In this document: piece after piece, positions 6,689 through 15,628 of the stretch
How positions within the stretch are numbered: the first letter of the stretch is position 1
How the letters are laid out: each line of letters begins with the position of its first letter
Program-made: the position numbers and the translations under genes
Notes under the pieces: generated by a model
The model's input: only the letters and a program-made list of their open reading frames with translations
Database searches by the model: none
Told to the model about the DNA's origin: nothing
From: Sphingomonas sp. Leaf242
GTDB taxonomy: Bacteria; Pseudomonadota; Alphaproteobacteria; Sphingomonadales; Sphingomonadaceae
Reading direction: 5' to 3'
Assembly: GCF_001422045.1 (NCBI RefSeq)
Contig: NZ_LMLW01000007.1
Coordinates: forward strand, 310,001-374,000
DNA length: 64,000 bases

Positions 6689-9346
6689 TCAGTATTTCAC
6701 GCGGAGCCGGGCGTAATAGAGGCCGCCGTTGAAGCCGAACGGTCCACCGTTACGCGCGTAGACCTGACCGTCGGACGATCCTCCGGTCAGCGGATAGATC
6801 GGGGTCGACACCGACGACAGCTTATCGGGACGTTCGTCGAGCAGGTTCTGCGCGCCGAGCGTCAGCGTGTAATTCTTGGCGAAGGTATAGCTGACGTCGA
6901 GATCGGTGGTGAACTTGCCGCCGAAACGCTGCGCCACGGGGTTGGAGGCCGATACGTAATCCTGCGCGCTCAGCCACCAGCTATAATAGTTCTCGCGGAC
7001 GTTGATGCTGACGCCGTCGAGCGACCAGTTGGTGGTGAAGACCACGCGGTGGTTCGGCGCCAGATGCTCGGCGTCGAGGATCTGGTTCGGCCCGATCACC
7101 TGCGGATCGTATTTGGTGACGGTGCTCTTGTTGTAGTTGTAGGCGAGCGTCAGGTTGACGGCTGCCTCGTCGAGCGTCGTGCGGTAGGTGCCGACCACAT
7201 CCACACCGCGCGTGCGCGTATTGAAGCCGTTGGTGAAGTAGTTGACCTGGCCGTTGACGCCGACTGCGAGCAATGCCGGCTGGGCGGCGAGATCGGCCGC
7301 CGAAACGATGAAGTTCTGCGTGATGCCGATCCGGTTGCGCACGCTGATGCTGTAGCCGTCGACGGTCAGCGTCAGGTTCTTCACCGGATTGAGGATGAAG
7401 CCGATGCCATAGTTGGTCGACTTTTCGGGCTTGAGCGCATCGGCCCCGAAATATTGCGCGATTGCGGTGCTGACCGGGTAGGTGCCGCTCTGGACCGCGT
7501 TGCCGCCGACGAACGCAGTGGTGATGATCGCGTTGTTGGACTGGCCCGGCGAGGGTGCGTGGAACCCGGTGCCGACCGTGCCGCGCAGCGAAAACGCGTC
7601 GGCGAACTTGTAGATCGCGTTGAACTTACCGACCACCGCGCCGCCGAACGAGTCGTAATGCTCGTAGCGGCCGGCCGCGCCAACACTGAGCGCGGTGGTC
7701 AGATCGGTCTCGACGTTGACGTAGGCGCCATAGCTCTTCTGGCTGTAACGGCCGGCGGCTTCGGGGCTGGTCCCGGCATAGCCGCTGGCGCCGACGCCTT
7801 GCGCGCTCGACGTTCCGGAGAAGCTGTAAACGCCGGGTGCGGTCTGCGTGTAGAGTTGCTGCGCGACCGAATAGGGGCCGGCGGCGTAAGATTGCAGATC
7901 GCCAACGGTCTGCTCGTAGGTTTCCTTGCGGAATTCGGCGCCGCCCGCGATCGTCAATGGGCTCGGCAAACCGACTTCCAGCGGGTAGCTGAGATCGAGG
8001 TTGGCGTCGGCCTCTTCCTGGATCAGTTCGCCGAACGTGAAGCTCGTCTGCGTCTGCGGGCCGTAGGAAGCGTTGAGCGAATCGTACATCGACAGCGTCA
8101 GCGTGTTGCGGCTGAGCGAGCCGGACAGGTTGTATTTCAGGCCACCCGCGATCTCGCCCTTGTAGCCGAGCGTCCCGTAAAGCTCCTTGGTCACGCCGAC
8201 GAAGCGCGGCGTGAAGCCGGCCGGGTAGAGCGAGCTGTAGCGGAACGTGTTGCCGTCGCGGACGAAGCCGCCGGCGGGGCAGGTCGCGCTGCCGGTCGGG
8301 CAGGCGGTCAGGAAGAAGGTGTTGTTGAACAGCGCGTTGGCGCTTTGCGTGCGGGTCACGCCGTCGGTATCGACCGCGGTGCTGGTGACCGAGGCGCGAT
8401 AGTTGAAGCTCTGGTCGGCCTTGCTGCGCGCGAAGTTGCCGAAGAGATAGAGCTTGCTGTCGCTGGTGATGTCGATCGCCGAATTGACCACGAATTTATA
8501 GCCGTGCGACGGCGACGAACCCCAGATCTGCGCGGGGAGCGGGTAGTTGGGAAGCTGCGACGCGGAGCCCGGATTGTTGATCGCGTAGTTGGCGGCGGAG
8601 GGGCGTTGCGCACCGCGGCTGGTCTGACCGTCGTCGTTATACTCGCCGGTGACGTTGATGAACCCGAGAGTCCCGAGCGCGACGCCGGCATTCGCGGCGA
8701 TCTGATAGCTCTTGCCGTCGCCTGCATAATATTCGCCGTAGCGCGCGACCATTTCGAGGCCGGATACTTCCTTGAGGCCGTAGTTGAGGACGCCGGCGAT
8801 CGCATCCGAGCCATATTGCGCGGTGGCGCCTTCGCGCAGGATCTGGAGGCTGCCGATCGCGAGCGAGGGGATCGCGGAAATGTCCGCGCCCTGCGAGCCG
8901 CGGCCGAGGCCGGTATCGCTGCCGCCATAGACCTGGACGAGCGCGGAGCGGTTGTAGCGTTTGCCGTTGATCATCACGAGCACCTGATCGGCGGGCAGAC
9001 CGCGGAGCGACGGCGAGCGGACGAAGGTCGAGGCATCGGAGATCGAGTTCTGGCCGACGTAGAAGGACGGCACGATGCTCTTCAGCGTGTCGAGCATGTT
9101 GGCGGAAGGCTGCGCGGCCAGTTCGGCTGAACTGATGACGTCGACCGGTGATGCCGAGTCCGCGAGTGTTCGATCGGTGCGGCGCGTTCCGAGAATGACG
9201 ATATCGCTGCCGCCCTCTTGCGGTGCCGTCTCGATTACTGATGCTGTCTGGGCAGATGCTTCGGGAATGGTCTGCGCGGCCGCCGCGGCAGTTCCGGAGA
9301 GGAATGCCGCCGCCAATGCCAAAGTCGAGCTCGTATAGTTGATCAT
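6689..9346 (-). CDS. TonB-dependent outer membrane receptor
   Basis: The product (885 aa) has a signal peptide ending near GTAAAAAQ, then DIVILGTRR and a plug domain with DSASPVDVISSAEL, SLRGLPADQVLVMING and ILREGATAQYGSDAIAG. The barrel is large and ends in VKY. An AAAGGGG motif seven bases before the ATG supports the start at 9346. It is a paralogue of the TBDR at 3252-5669. It is divergent from the MFS/GH36/GH68 sugar operon, across a 467-base region containing two copies of the LacI-type palindrome (one imperfect), though these lie over 300 bases from its start. It may import an oligosaccharide for that operon, or may be unrelated to it. Confidence 0.92.
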   Translation of the reverse strand: MINYTSSTLALAAAFLSGTAAAAAQTIPEASAQTASVIETAPQEGGSDIVILGTRRTDRTLADSASPVDVISSAELAAQPSANMLDTLKSIVPSFYVGQNSISDASTFVRSPSLRGLPADQVLVMINGKRYNRSALVQVYGGSDTGLGRGSQGADISAIPSLAIGSLQILREGATAQYGSDAIAGVLNYGLKEVSGLEMVARYGEYYAGDGKSYQIAANAGVALGTLGFINVTGEYNDDGQTSRGAQRPSAANYAINNPGSASQLPNYPLPAQIWGSSPSHGYKFVVNSAIDITSDSKLYLFGNFARSKADQSFNYRASVTSTAVDTDGVTRTQSANALFNNTFFLTACPTGSATCPAGGFVRDGNTFRYSSLYPAGFTPRFVGVTKELYGTLGYKGEIAGGLKYNLSGSLSRNTLTLSMYDSLNASYGPQTQTSFTFGELIQEEADANLDLSYPLEVGLPSPLTIAGGAEFRKETYEQTVGDLQSYAAGPYSVAQQLYTQTAPGVYSFSGTSSAQGVGASGYAGTSPEAAGRYSQKSYGAYVNVETDLTTALSVGAAGRYEHYDSFGGAVVGKFNAIYKFADAFSLRGTVGTGFHAPSPGQSNNAIITTAFVGGNAVQSGTYPVSTAIAQYFGADALKPEKSTNYGIGFILNPVKNLTLTVDGYSISVRNRIGITQNFIVSAADLAAQPALLAVGVNGQVNYFTNGFNTRTRGVDVVGTYRTTLDEAAVNLTLAYNYNKSTVTKYDPQVIGPNQILDAEHLAPNHRVVFTTNWSLDGVSINVRENYYSWWLSAQDYVSASNPVAQRFGGKFTTDLDVSYTFAKNYTLTLGAQNLLDERPDKLSSVSTPIYPLTGGSSDGQVYARNGGPFGFNGGLYYARLRVKY

Positions 9347-9661
9347 CCTAGGCCCCTTTCAAAGTGAGACTCTCAGGATCCTTCCCCTAAACTCGCGTAT
9401 CGGGCCGTCTTTTGAAGACGTGTTCACGAGACGCGCTATTATCGGTGCGATGATCGACGGCGATGTTGGGTGAGCTGCTTCAAATTACGTGTCGATGATT
9501 CCTGCTACATGTGATTTCGACGCACCATCCCGCGCCGATCGATCGGCGAATCTTGACGATGCTTGTCACTCCCCGCCGACAAGTCGCCACATCGTTCGCG
9601 CTCTGGCAATGCAAAATTTCAAAAACTGAAACAGTTTTGTCGTTTTGTTGTAAAATTGCCG

Positions 9662-9671
9662 CAATCGATTT
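9662..9671. promoter_or_regulatory. Imperfect LacI-type operator copy
   Basis: CAATCGATTT differs from the perfect palindrome CAATCGATTG at the last base. It lies 65 bases upstream of the perfect site at 9727, a spacing that could allow looping by a LacI-family tetramer or cooperative binding. Confidence 0.5.
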
Positions 9672-9726
9672 GACCGGGCCACGCGCGCGTAATTCTTTCG
9701 ATAGGGCGCAATCTGCGCAGCCATTG

Positions 9727-9736
9727 CAATCGATTG
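9727..9736. promoter_or_regulatory. Predicted LacI-family operator upstream of the MFS operon
   Basis: The perfect palindrome CAATCGATTG occurs in the context TTGCAATCGATTGTTG, 77 bases before the transporter start. The same core occurs twice between the lacI gene and its divergent TBDR (15522-15531 and 15546-15555). A central CG is typical of LacI/GalR operators. It is probably the binding site of the regulator encoded at 14419-15507. Confidence 0.7.
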
Positions 9737-9813
9737 TTGCTTTTTCATTCGGGCGCTGTAGGTTTGCCTCTATCCCGCGCAGACGGGCGTTTTTGCCAAC
9801 GAGGATGGCCGTC

Positions 9814-11157
9814 ATGCGCGTACCCGATACCAAGCCGCACTTATCGCTACCGCGCATTCTCGAAATGAACCTGGGGTTCCTCGGACTGCAGTTCAGCTTT
9901 GGCCTGCAGCAGGGCAACATGGCGCCGATCTACAGCTATCTCGGCGCGTCGGAGGCGTCGTTGCCGCTGCTGCAACTGGCCGGGCCGATGACCGGATTGC
10001 TGATCCAGCCGCTGATTGGTGCACTCAGCGACCGGACGGATTCACGCTGGGGGCGGCGGACGCCGTATTTCCTGTTCGGCGCGGTGCTGTGCGCGCTCGG
10101 GCTGTTCTTCATGCCGCTCAGCCATTCGATCCTGATGGCGGTATCGATGTTGTGGGTCCTCGATGCCGGCAACAACATCACGATGGAGCCGTACCGCGCG
10201 TACGTGTCGGACCGCCTGAACGAGGACCAGCACGAGATCGGCTTCCTGACGCAGAGCGCGTTCACCGGGCTCGCGCAGATGCTTGCGTTCCTGACGCCGT
10301 CGCTGCTGGTGTGGGCGGGGATGAACCAGGATTGGGTCGACACGCACAACATCCCGTACACCGCGCGGATCGCGTTCATGGTGGGCGCGGTGCTGTCGTT
10401 CTCGACGATCCTCTGGTCGATCAAGCGCGTGCCCGAACTGCCGCTGTCGCTCGCCGAGCGCACGGCGATCGCGGCCAAGCCCAAGGGTCTTGCCGCCACA
10501 CTGACCGAGATCGGTTCGGCGATCCGCGACATGCCGCCGGCGATGCGCAAGCTCGCGCTGATGAGCCTGTTCCAGTGGTACGCGATGGCGGCGTATTGGG
10601 GGTATGTGATCTATTCGATCGGCCGGTCGGTGTACGGGACCGACGTGCCAACCTCGTCGGGTTTCCACTCCGCGGTGCTGACGAACGGCGAGATGGCGGC
10701 GTTCTACAACGGCGTCGCGTTCGTCGCGGCGTTCGCGATGGTGCCGCTGGCGAAGCGGCTCGGCGCGGCGAGCCTGCACGCGCTGTGCCTCGTGCTCGCC
10801 GGGATCGGCATGCTCTGGCTGCCGCATATCGACAGCAAGGCGCTGCTGTTCGTGCCGGCGATCGGTATCGGCATCGGCTGGGCCAGCATCATGGGCAACC
10901 CGTACGTTATCCTTGCCGGCGCGATCCCGCCCGAGCGGACCGGTGTCTACATGGGCATTTTCAATATGATGATCGTCATCCCGATGCTGCTGATCGCGGC
11001 GACGCTGCCCTTCTATTATGGGCCGTTGATGCACGGCGATCCGCGCAACGTGCTGACTCTGTGCGGGATCCTGATGTTCTGCGCGGCGGCGGCGGTATGG
11101 ACCGTGCGCGAGCGCAATGCCGAAGGGCTTCCGGTCGGGGCGACGCAGCATGACTGA
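9814..11157 (+). CDS. MFS sugar transporter (SLC45-like, sucrose/oligosaccharide type)
   Basis: A polytopic inner membrane protein of about 447 residues with roughly 12 hydrophobic segments. The loop 2-3 motif GALSDRTDSRWGRRTPYF and the opening LGFLGLQFSFGLQQGNMAPIY resemble the glycoside/sucrose:proton symporters of the SLC45/GPH-like group. ATG 9814 is preferred because GAGG at 9801-9804 lies nine bases before it, whereas ATG 9805 directly abuts that motif. The stop overlaps the next gene by eight bases. With alpha-galactosidase and GH68 encoded behind it, the likely cargo is raffinose, melibiose or sucrose entering the cytoplasm. LacI-type palindromes lie in its promoter region. Confidence 0.9.
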   Translation: MRVPDTKPHLSLPRILEMNLGFLGLQFSFGLQQGNMAPIYSYLGASEASLPLLQLAGPMTGLLIQPLIGALSDRTDSRWGRRTPYFLFGAVLCALGLFFMPLSHSILMAVSMLWVLDAGNNITMEPYRAYVSDRLNEDQHEIGFLTQSAFTGLAQMLAFLTPSLLVWAGMNQDWVDTHNIPYTARIAFMVGAVLSFSTILWSIKRVPELPLSLAERTAIAAKPKGLAATLTEIGSAIRDMPPAMRKLALMSLFQWYAMAAYWGYVIYSIGRSVYGTDVPTSSGFHSAVLTNGEMAAFYNGVAFVAAFAMVPLAKRLGAASLHALCLVLAGIGMLWLPHIDSKALLFVPAIGIGIGWASIMGNPYVILAGAIPPERTGVYMGIFNMMIVIPMLLIAATLPFYYGPLMHGDPRNVLTLCGILMFCAAAAVWTVRERNAEGLPVGATQHD

Positions 11158-13267
11158 GCCGATGATCACGCTGACCGGCAACACCATGAGTGCGATGATC
11201 GAGCCGCGCGGCGACGCATCACCGGTCTGGCGCTGGTGGGGTGGCGCGGTCGACGTGCGCGGTCTGCCCTCGCTGGCCGATACGCGGCCGGCGGCGTCCT
11301 TCTCGCTCGATATCGACCAGCCGTTACCGGTGGTGCCGACGTTCGGCACCGGCTGGTTCGGACCGCCCGCGCTCCGCGCGCACCGCGACGGCCGGCATTT
11401 CGCGCAGTGGTTCGAGACGGTGTCGATCGAAACCGGCGACGATAGCCTGACGGTCACGCTGATCGATCGCACGTCGCGACTGACGCTGGTCCAGCGGATT
11501 GCCGTCGCTGGCGACCTGCTGACGCTGTCGGCCGAGGTGGTCAACGACGGCGAGGACGTGCTCGAGATCGAATGGCTCGCCGCGGGTACGCTGCCGCTGC
11601 CGGGCGATTGCGCGCAGATCCACAGCTTCACCGGGCGGCACAATGCCGAATTCGTACCGCAGACCGAACCGATGCCGGCACATGGCTGGGTGCGCGAGAA
11701 CCGCCGCGGGCTGACCGGGCATGCCGGGCCACCCGGACTGTTCGTTAGCGGTCCGGCAAGCGGCTGGCATGCCGGGCGCGTCCATGCCGCGCAGCTCGCC
11801 TGGTCGGGCAATCACCGGCTCGCGGTCGAGCGCGACGACGATGGCGTCTGGGTGTTGCAGATGGGTGAGGCGCTCGCACCCGGCGAGATGCGGCTGGCGC
11901 CCGGCGAGCGTTATGCGACGCCCGAGATGCTGGCGACCTGTTCGGGCGAGGGGCTCAACGGCGCGATGCAGGCGTTCCATGCCGCGATCCGTGCGCGCGC
12001 GCCTTGGCCCGCGGGGGGCATGCGTCCGCGGCCGGTCCATGTGAACAGTTGGGAAGGGTTCTATTTCGATCACGACGAGGCTGCGCTGATGGCGCTCGCC
12101 GACCGCTCCGCCGCGCTTGGCGTGGAGCGGTTCGTGCTCGACGATGGCTGGTTCAAGGGACGCGACGACGACACCGCCGCGCTCGGCGACTGGGTGCCGG
12201 ACCCCGTCAAATATCCGCGCGGTCTGGGGCCACTCGCGGCGCACGTCGTCGGACTCGGGATGGAGTTCGGGCTGTGGGTCGAGCCGGAGATGGTCAATCC
12301 TGACAGCGATCTCGCGCGGGCGAATCCCGACTGGGCGCTGCATCTGGACGGCGTGCCGCAGCATAGTTCGCGCAACCAGCTCGTGCTCGATCTCGGGCGC
12401 GAGGATGTCCGCGACTATCTGTTCGCGCGGCTCGATGCGCTGCTGACCGAACTGCCGATCGCGTATCTGAAATGGGATCACAACCGGGACCTCGCGGTGG
12501 CCGGCGGCGCCGATGGTCGTGCCGGCTATCACGCGCAGGTTCGCGGCGCCTATGCGCTGTTCGACCGGCTTGGTGCTTCGTATCCGGCGCTGGAGATCGA
12601 GGCGTGTGCGGGTGGCGGCGGGCGGATCGACGCAGGGATCGCCGCGCGGACGCACCGGTTCTGGACCAGCGACTGTATCGACGCGGTCAGCCGGGTGCGG
12701 ATGCAGCGCGGCTTCCTGCATTTCATGCCGCCAGAGATGATGGGCGCGCACGTCGGCGCCAGCCCCGCGCATTCGACCGGCCGCAGCCAGGGCATGGCGT
12801 TCCGCGCCGCGGTCGCGCTGCCGGGGCATTTCGGCGTCGAGCTGGACCCCGCGACGATGGTGGAAGCGGATACCGAAACGCTCGCGGCTGGGATCGCGCG
12901 GTACAAGGCGTTGCGCGACCGGCTGCATCGGGGTCGCGTCTGGCTGGGGGAGGGGCCCGATGGCCTCGTCTGGCAGGCGCACGGCGAGCCCGACGACCTG
13001 ATCCTTCAGGTCACGCGCGTCGAACCGACCACCTTGCGCCGACCGCCTGCGATCGTCTTGCCGATGCTCGCCGGGCGTGGTGCGCTCCGCGTCCACCTGC
13101 TCGACCTCGCGACCGAGGCGGGGCATCCCGCGCCCGATGCGCCGGTGTTCGCGGCGATGCGCGAGGGCGGCGTAATCTATTCGGGCGACTGGCTCGCGCA
13201 GGCCGGCCTGCCGACGCCGGCGATGAAGGCCGAGAGCGCCGCGCTGTTCCGGATCGAGCCCGCGTGA
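11150..13267 (+). CDS. Alpha-galactosidase, GH36
   Basis: The product (705 aa from ATG 11150) has a beta-sandwich N-terminal domain and a TIM barrel. GH36 marks are FVLDDGWFKGRDDD, GLWVEPEMVNPDSDL, LKWDHNRDL (catalytic nucleophile Asp near residue 443) and FWTSDCIDAVSR (acid/base Asp near residue 508). The enzyme releases terminal alpha-1,6-galactose from raffinose, stachyose or melibiose. No signal peptide is present, so it acts on sugar already brought in by the transporter it overlaps by eight bases. ATG 11162 is an alternative start. The GH68 gene follows after 48 bases. Together the two enzymes would convert raffinose to galactose, glucose and fructose. Confidence 0.94.
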   Translation: MTEPMITLTGNTMSAMIEPRGDASPVWRWWGGAVDVRGLPSLADTRPAASFSLDIDQPLPVVPTFGTGWFGPPALRAHRDGRHFAQWFETVSIETGDDSLTVTLIDRTSRLTLVQRIAVAGDLLTLSAEVVNDGEDVLEIEWLAAGTLPLPGDCAQIHSFTGRHNAEFVPQTEPMPAHGWVRENRRGLTGHAGPPGLFVSGPASGWHAGRVHAAQLAWSGNHRLAVERDDDGVWVLQMGEALAPGEMRLAPGERYATPEMLATCSGEGLNGAMQAFHAAIRARAPWPAGGMRPRPVHVNSWEGFYFDHDEAALMALADRSAALGVERFVLDDGWFKGRDDDTAALGDWVPDPVKYPRGLGPLAAHVVGLGMEFGLWVEPEMVNPDSDLARANPDWALHLDGVPQHSSRNQLVLDLGREDVRDYLFARLDALLTELPIAYLKWDHNRDLAVAGGADGRAGYHAQVRGAYALFDRLGASYPALEIEACAGGGGRIDAGIAARTHRFWTSDCIDAVSRVRMQRGFLHFMPPEMMGAHVGASPAHSTGRSQGMAFRAAVALPGHFGVELDPATMVEADTETLAAGIARYKALRDRLHRGRVWLGEGPDGLVWQAHGEPDDLILQVTRVEPTTLRRPPAIVLPMLAGRGALRVHLLDLATEAGHPAPDAPVFAAMREGGVIYSGDWLAQAGLPTPAMKAESAALFRIEPA

Positions 13268-13315
13268 GTCTCCCAAGAATTCCTCCCTTTTTCCGTTTCT
13301 GACTCCAGGATAGCC

Positions 13316-14494
13316 ATGCCCGCCATCACCCATTGGTCCGCCGAGATGCTCGGTCGGATCGCCGATCAGTCCGACGCCGAGCTTCCGGTCATCACCGCCG
13401 CCGACGTCGTACCGGTGGTCGCCGATCACGACGTCTGGGACATGTGGCAGATCGCCTATGCCGATGGCCGCACCGCGATGATCGGCGGCCGCAGCTGGTG
13501 GTTCTTCCTCGCGACGCCCAAATTCGACGATCCCGACGATCGCCATGACGCGGCGCGGATCCGCCTGACCAGCTACGGCACCGATGGCTGGCGCGATCAC
13601 GGCGAGACGTTCCCGAAAGGGTTTACGCCGGGCAGTCGCGAATGGTCGGGATCGGCGGTGCTCGGCGACGACGACACGACGTTAACGATGTATTTTACCG
13701 CGTCCGGGCGACGCGGCGGTCCGCGAACGTTCGAGCAGCGGCTGTTCGAAACGCAGGGGCGGTTCGTCGATGGCAGGACGTTCGACTGGAGCGAACCCGT
13801 CGAATCCATCGCCGCCGATGGTACCTACTATCTCCGTGCGGATCAGGTCGAAGGCGTAAATGGCCGGATTAAAGGCTTTCGCGACCCGGGCTATTTCCGC
13901 GATCCCGTCGACGCCACCGAGTATCTGCTATTCGCTGGTTCGGCAGGCTGGGTCGATGCGCTCGACGACGGCGTGATCGGCGTGGCCGTGCGCGCCGCGG
14001 GCGATACACGCTGGACGATCGCTCCGCCGCTGGTCGAATCGATCGGCGTGAACAGCGAACTCGAGCGGCCGCACATCATCCTGCGCGACGGGCTGTATTA
14101 TCTGTTCTGGTCGACCCAGGCGAAGCGGTTCGCGCCCGGCATAGCCGCGCCGACCGGACTGTACGGGATGGTCGCCGACACAATGGCGGGGCCGTGGCGC
14201 CCTCTCAACGGATCGGGACTGGTCGCAGCAAACCCGGCCGCGGAACCGTTCCAGGCGTATTGCTGGTGGGTGACGGGCGAGTTCGACGTCATCAGCTTCG
14301 TTGATTTCTGGGGTCTCAAGGGTGTCGCGCCGGACACCGCCGAGCGTCGCCGTGCGCATTTCGGCGGTACCGCCGCGCCGTGGTTCCGCCTTCTACTCGA
14401 CGGAGACCATGCGTCTGTTCAGGTAGAGTCGCGCTCCACGAGCACCGGCACCATCTCGACCGATGGCGAGTCCTCGCCCGCCAGCCGGGCGTAG
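13316..14494 (+). CDS. GH68 family beta-fructofuranosidase / levansucrase-like enzyme, cytoplasmic
   Basis: The product (392 aa) is a five-bladed propeller of family GH68. All three key positions are visible: nucleophile Asp42 in VWDMW, transition-state Asp190 in GFRDPGYF, and acid/base Glu250 in SELERPH; EWSGSA is also conserved. GH68 enzymes cleave sucrose and either transfer fructose to a growing levan or inulin, or hydrolyse it. Known levansucrases are secreted, but this one has no signal peptide, and it follows an MFS transporter and alpha-galactosidase. It probably hydrolyses sucrose (or sucrose released from raffinose) inside the cell. A CCAGGA motif precedes the ATG. Its last 76 bases overlap the 3' end of the convergent lacI gene, which is unusual. 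Confidence 0.9.
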   Translation: MPAITHWSAEMLGRIADQSDAELPVITAADVVPVVADHDVWDMWQIAYADGRTAMIGGRSWWFFLATPKFDDPDDRHDAARIRLTSYGTDGWRDHGETFPKGFTPGSREWSGSAVLGDDDTTLTMYFTASGRRGGPRTFEQRLFETQGRFVDGRTFDWSEPVESIAADGTYYLRADQVEGVNGRIKGFRDPGYFRDPVDATEYLLFAGSAGWVDALDDGVIGVAVRAAGDTRWTIAPPLVESIGVNSELERPHIILRDGLYYLFWSTQAKRFAPGIAAPTGLYGMVADTMAGPWRPLNGSGLVAANPAAEPFQAYCWWVTGEFDVISFVDFWGLKGVAPDTAERRRAHFGGTAAPWFRLLLDGDHASVQVESRSTSTGTISTDGESSPASRA

Positions 14495-15507
14495 AGCGCG
14501 GCGACCATCGCCTTCGCGCCAGCAGCGATGTCCTGACGGATCGTCGTCAGCCGCGGCACGGTCTGCCCCGCGAGCGGCAGGTCGTCGAAGCCGACCACGC
14601 CGATCGCATCGGGGACCGACAGGCCGTGATCGGCGAGCACGCGCAACGCGTTCATCGCGATCACGTCCGACGCGCAGGCCAGCCCGTCGATATCGCGGCC
14701 GATCCGCGCGACATGCGCGGCGATCTCGTGTTCCATGACATCCGAAGCGAGATGCGTGTCGAGCTGGAGGGGAGGGGGCAGCCCGGCGGCGGCGGTCGCG
14801 GCAACGACGCCTTCGTAGCGCTGGCGGATTTCAGGGGTGCGCACCTCGCCGAGGAACGCGAGGCGACGTTTGCCGCGCGCGATCAGATGCTCGCCCGCCA
14901 GCCGCCCACCGCCGACATTGTCGGTGCCGATCGCGCAGTGGACCTGGCCCTCCCAGTGACTGCCCCACGCGACCAGCGGGCGATATTGCCCGGCGACGCG
15001 CTCGATCGCGTCGAACTGGGTCGACTGGCCGATCACCAGCACCCCGTCGAGCATCCCGGAATCGACGATCGCCTCAAGCCAATCCTCGGCATCGGGAATG
15101 ATCCGGGACAGCATCACATCATACCCGTTCTCGGTCAGCGCATCGGCAAGATGGCCGAGCATCGTCATGAAGAACGGGTCGGAGATGTGTTGGCGGCGTT
15201 CGTGGCCGAGCGGCACGACGACACCGATCACGCCGGTGCGTTGCGTCCTGAGCCGGCGCGCCATCTGGTTCGGACGGAAGTCGTGTTCCGCCGCGAGCGC
15301 CTGGATCCGTGCCCGCGTCTCGGCATTGACCAGCGATTTGCCCGCCAGCGCGCGCGATACCGTCCCCGCCGACACACCTGCCAGCTTGGCGAGTTCGGCG
15401 ATGTTGCGCACCCGCCGTCCGGTCCTGCCCAGTCCCTCGTCCATCGCTTGTTCCGCTCGGTTGATCGCGTGCCTTGTCGGGCGCGTACCATGTTCCGTCA
15501 ACATCAT
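14419..15507 (-). CDS. LacI-family transcriptional regulator
   Basis: The product is 362 aa from ATG 15507, or 341 aa from ATG 15444; the shorter form starts just before the DNA-binding domain. The helix-turn-helix reads IAELAKLAGVSAGTVSRAL, followed by the hinge segment RPNQMARRLRTQRTG and a periplasmic-binding-protein-like effector domain. It lies inside the raffinose/sucrose island. Two copies of the palindrome CAATCGATTG lie 15 and 39 bases upstream of ATG 15507, so it likely represses itself and the divergent TBDR, as well as the MFS operon through the site at 9727. If 15444 is the true start, there is room for a leader between the operators and the gene. The effector is probably raffinose, melibiose, sucrose or a product. 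Confidence 0.93.
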   Translation of the reverse strand: MMLTEHGTRPTRHAINRAEQAMDEGLGRTGRRVRNIAELAKLAGVSAGTVSRALAGKSLVNAETRARIQALAAEHDFRPNQMARRLRTQRTGVIGVVVPLGHERRQHISDPFFMTMLGHLADALTENGYDVMLSRIIPDAEDWLEAIVDSGMLDGVLVIGQSTQFDAIERVAGQYRPLVAWGSHWEGQVHCAIGTDNVGGGRLAGEHLIARGKRRLAFLGEVRTPEIRQRYEGVVAATAAAGLPPPLQLDTHLASDVMEHEIAAHVARIGRDIDGLACASDVIAMNALRVLADHGLSVPDAIGVVGFDDLPLAGQTVPRLTTIRQDIAAGAKAMVAALYARLAGEDSPSVEMVPVLVERDST

Positions 15508-15521
15508 CCCAAAAACCTCAA

Positions 15522-15531
15522 CAATCGATTG
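15522..15531. promoter_or_regulatory. Predicted LacI-family operator (lacI-proximal)
   Basis: Perfect palindrome CAATCGATTG, located between the divergent lacI and TBDR genes. Its centre is 24 bases from that of the second copy, so a dimer pair could occupy both on nearly the same face of the helix. Confidence 0.72.
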
Positions 15532-15545
15532 CGGAATGACTGTTG

Positions 15546-15555
15546 CAATCGATTG
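15546..15555. promoter_or_regulatory. Predicted LacI-family operator (TBDR-proximal)
   Basis: Perfect palindrome CAATCGATTG in the context TTGCAATCGATTGTA, 73 bases before the TBDR start codon. The left flank TTG matches that of the operator at 9727. Confidence 0.72.
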
Positions 15556-15628
15556 TAAGTGGTTTTAGAGCGCGATTATCGAGCGGCCCGAAGAAGGTCG
15601 CGTCATTATCCCAAGGAGGGGACCGATC

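Larger units (their letters stand above)
9347..9813. other. Divergent control region between TBDR and MFS operon
   Basis: No gene is visible in these 467 bases. The stretch from about 9590 to 9760 is clearly richer in A and T than its surroundings and holds the CAATCGATTG site (9727-9736), an imperfect copy (9662-9671), and the inverted repeat AAAACTG-AAA-CAGTTTT (9622-9638). A further small inverted repeat CGTCTT-TTG-AAGACG lies at 9406-9420, closer to the TBDR start. A frame running from 9511 into the transporter is open but lacks a plausible start signal. Confidence 0.6.

Noticed and set aside
9622..9638. AAAACTG-AAA-CAGTTTT as a terminator
   Set aside because: The stem is AT-rich and weak, and no gene ends upstream of it on either strand. 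It is more likely part of the promoter or an operator for an unidentified factor.
9511..9813. N-terminal extension of the MFS transporter from 9511
   Set aside because: The added residues do not resemble transporter sequence, cover the operator sites, and the ribosome-binding motif sits just before ATG 9814.
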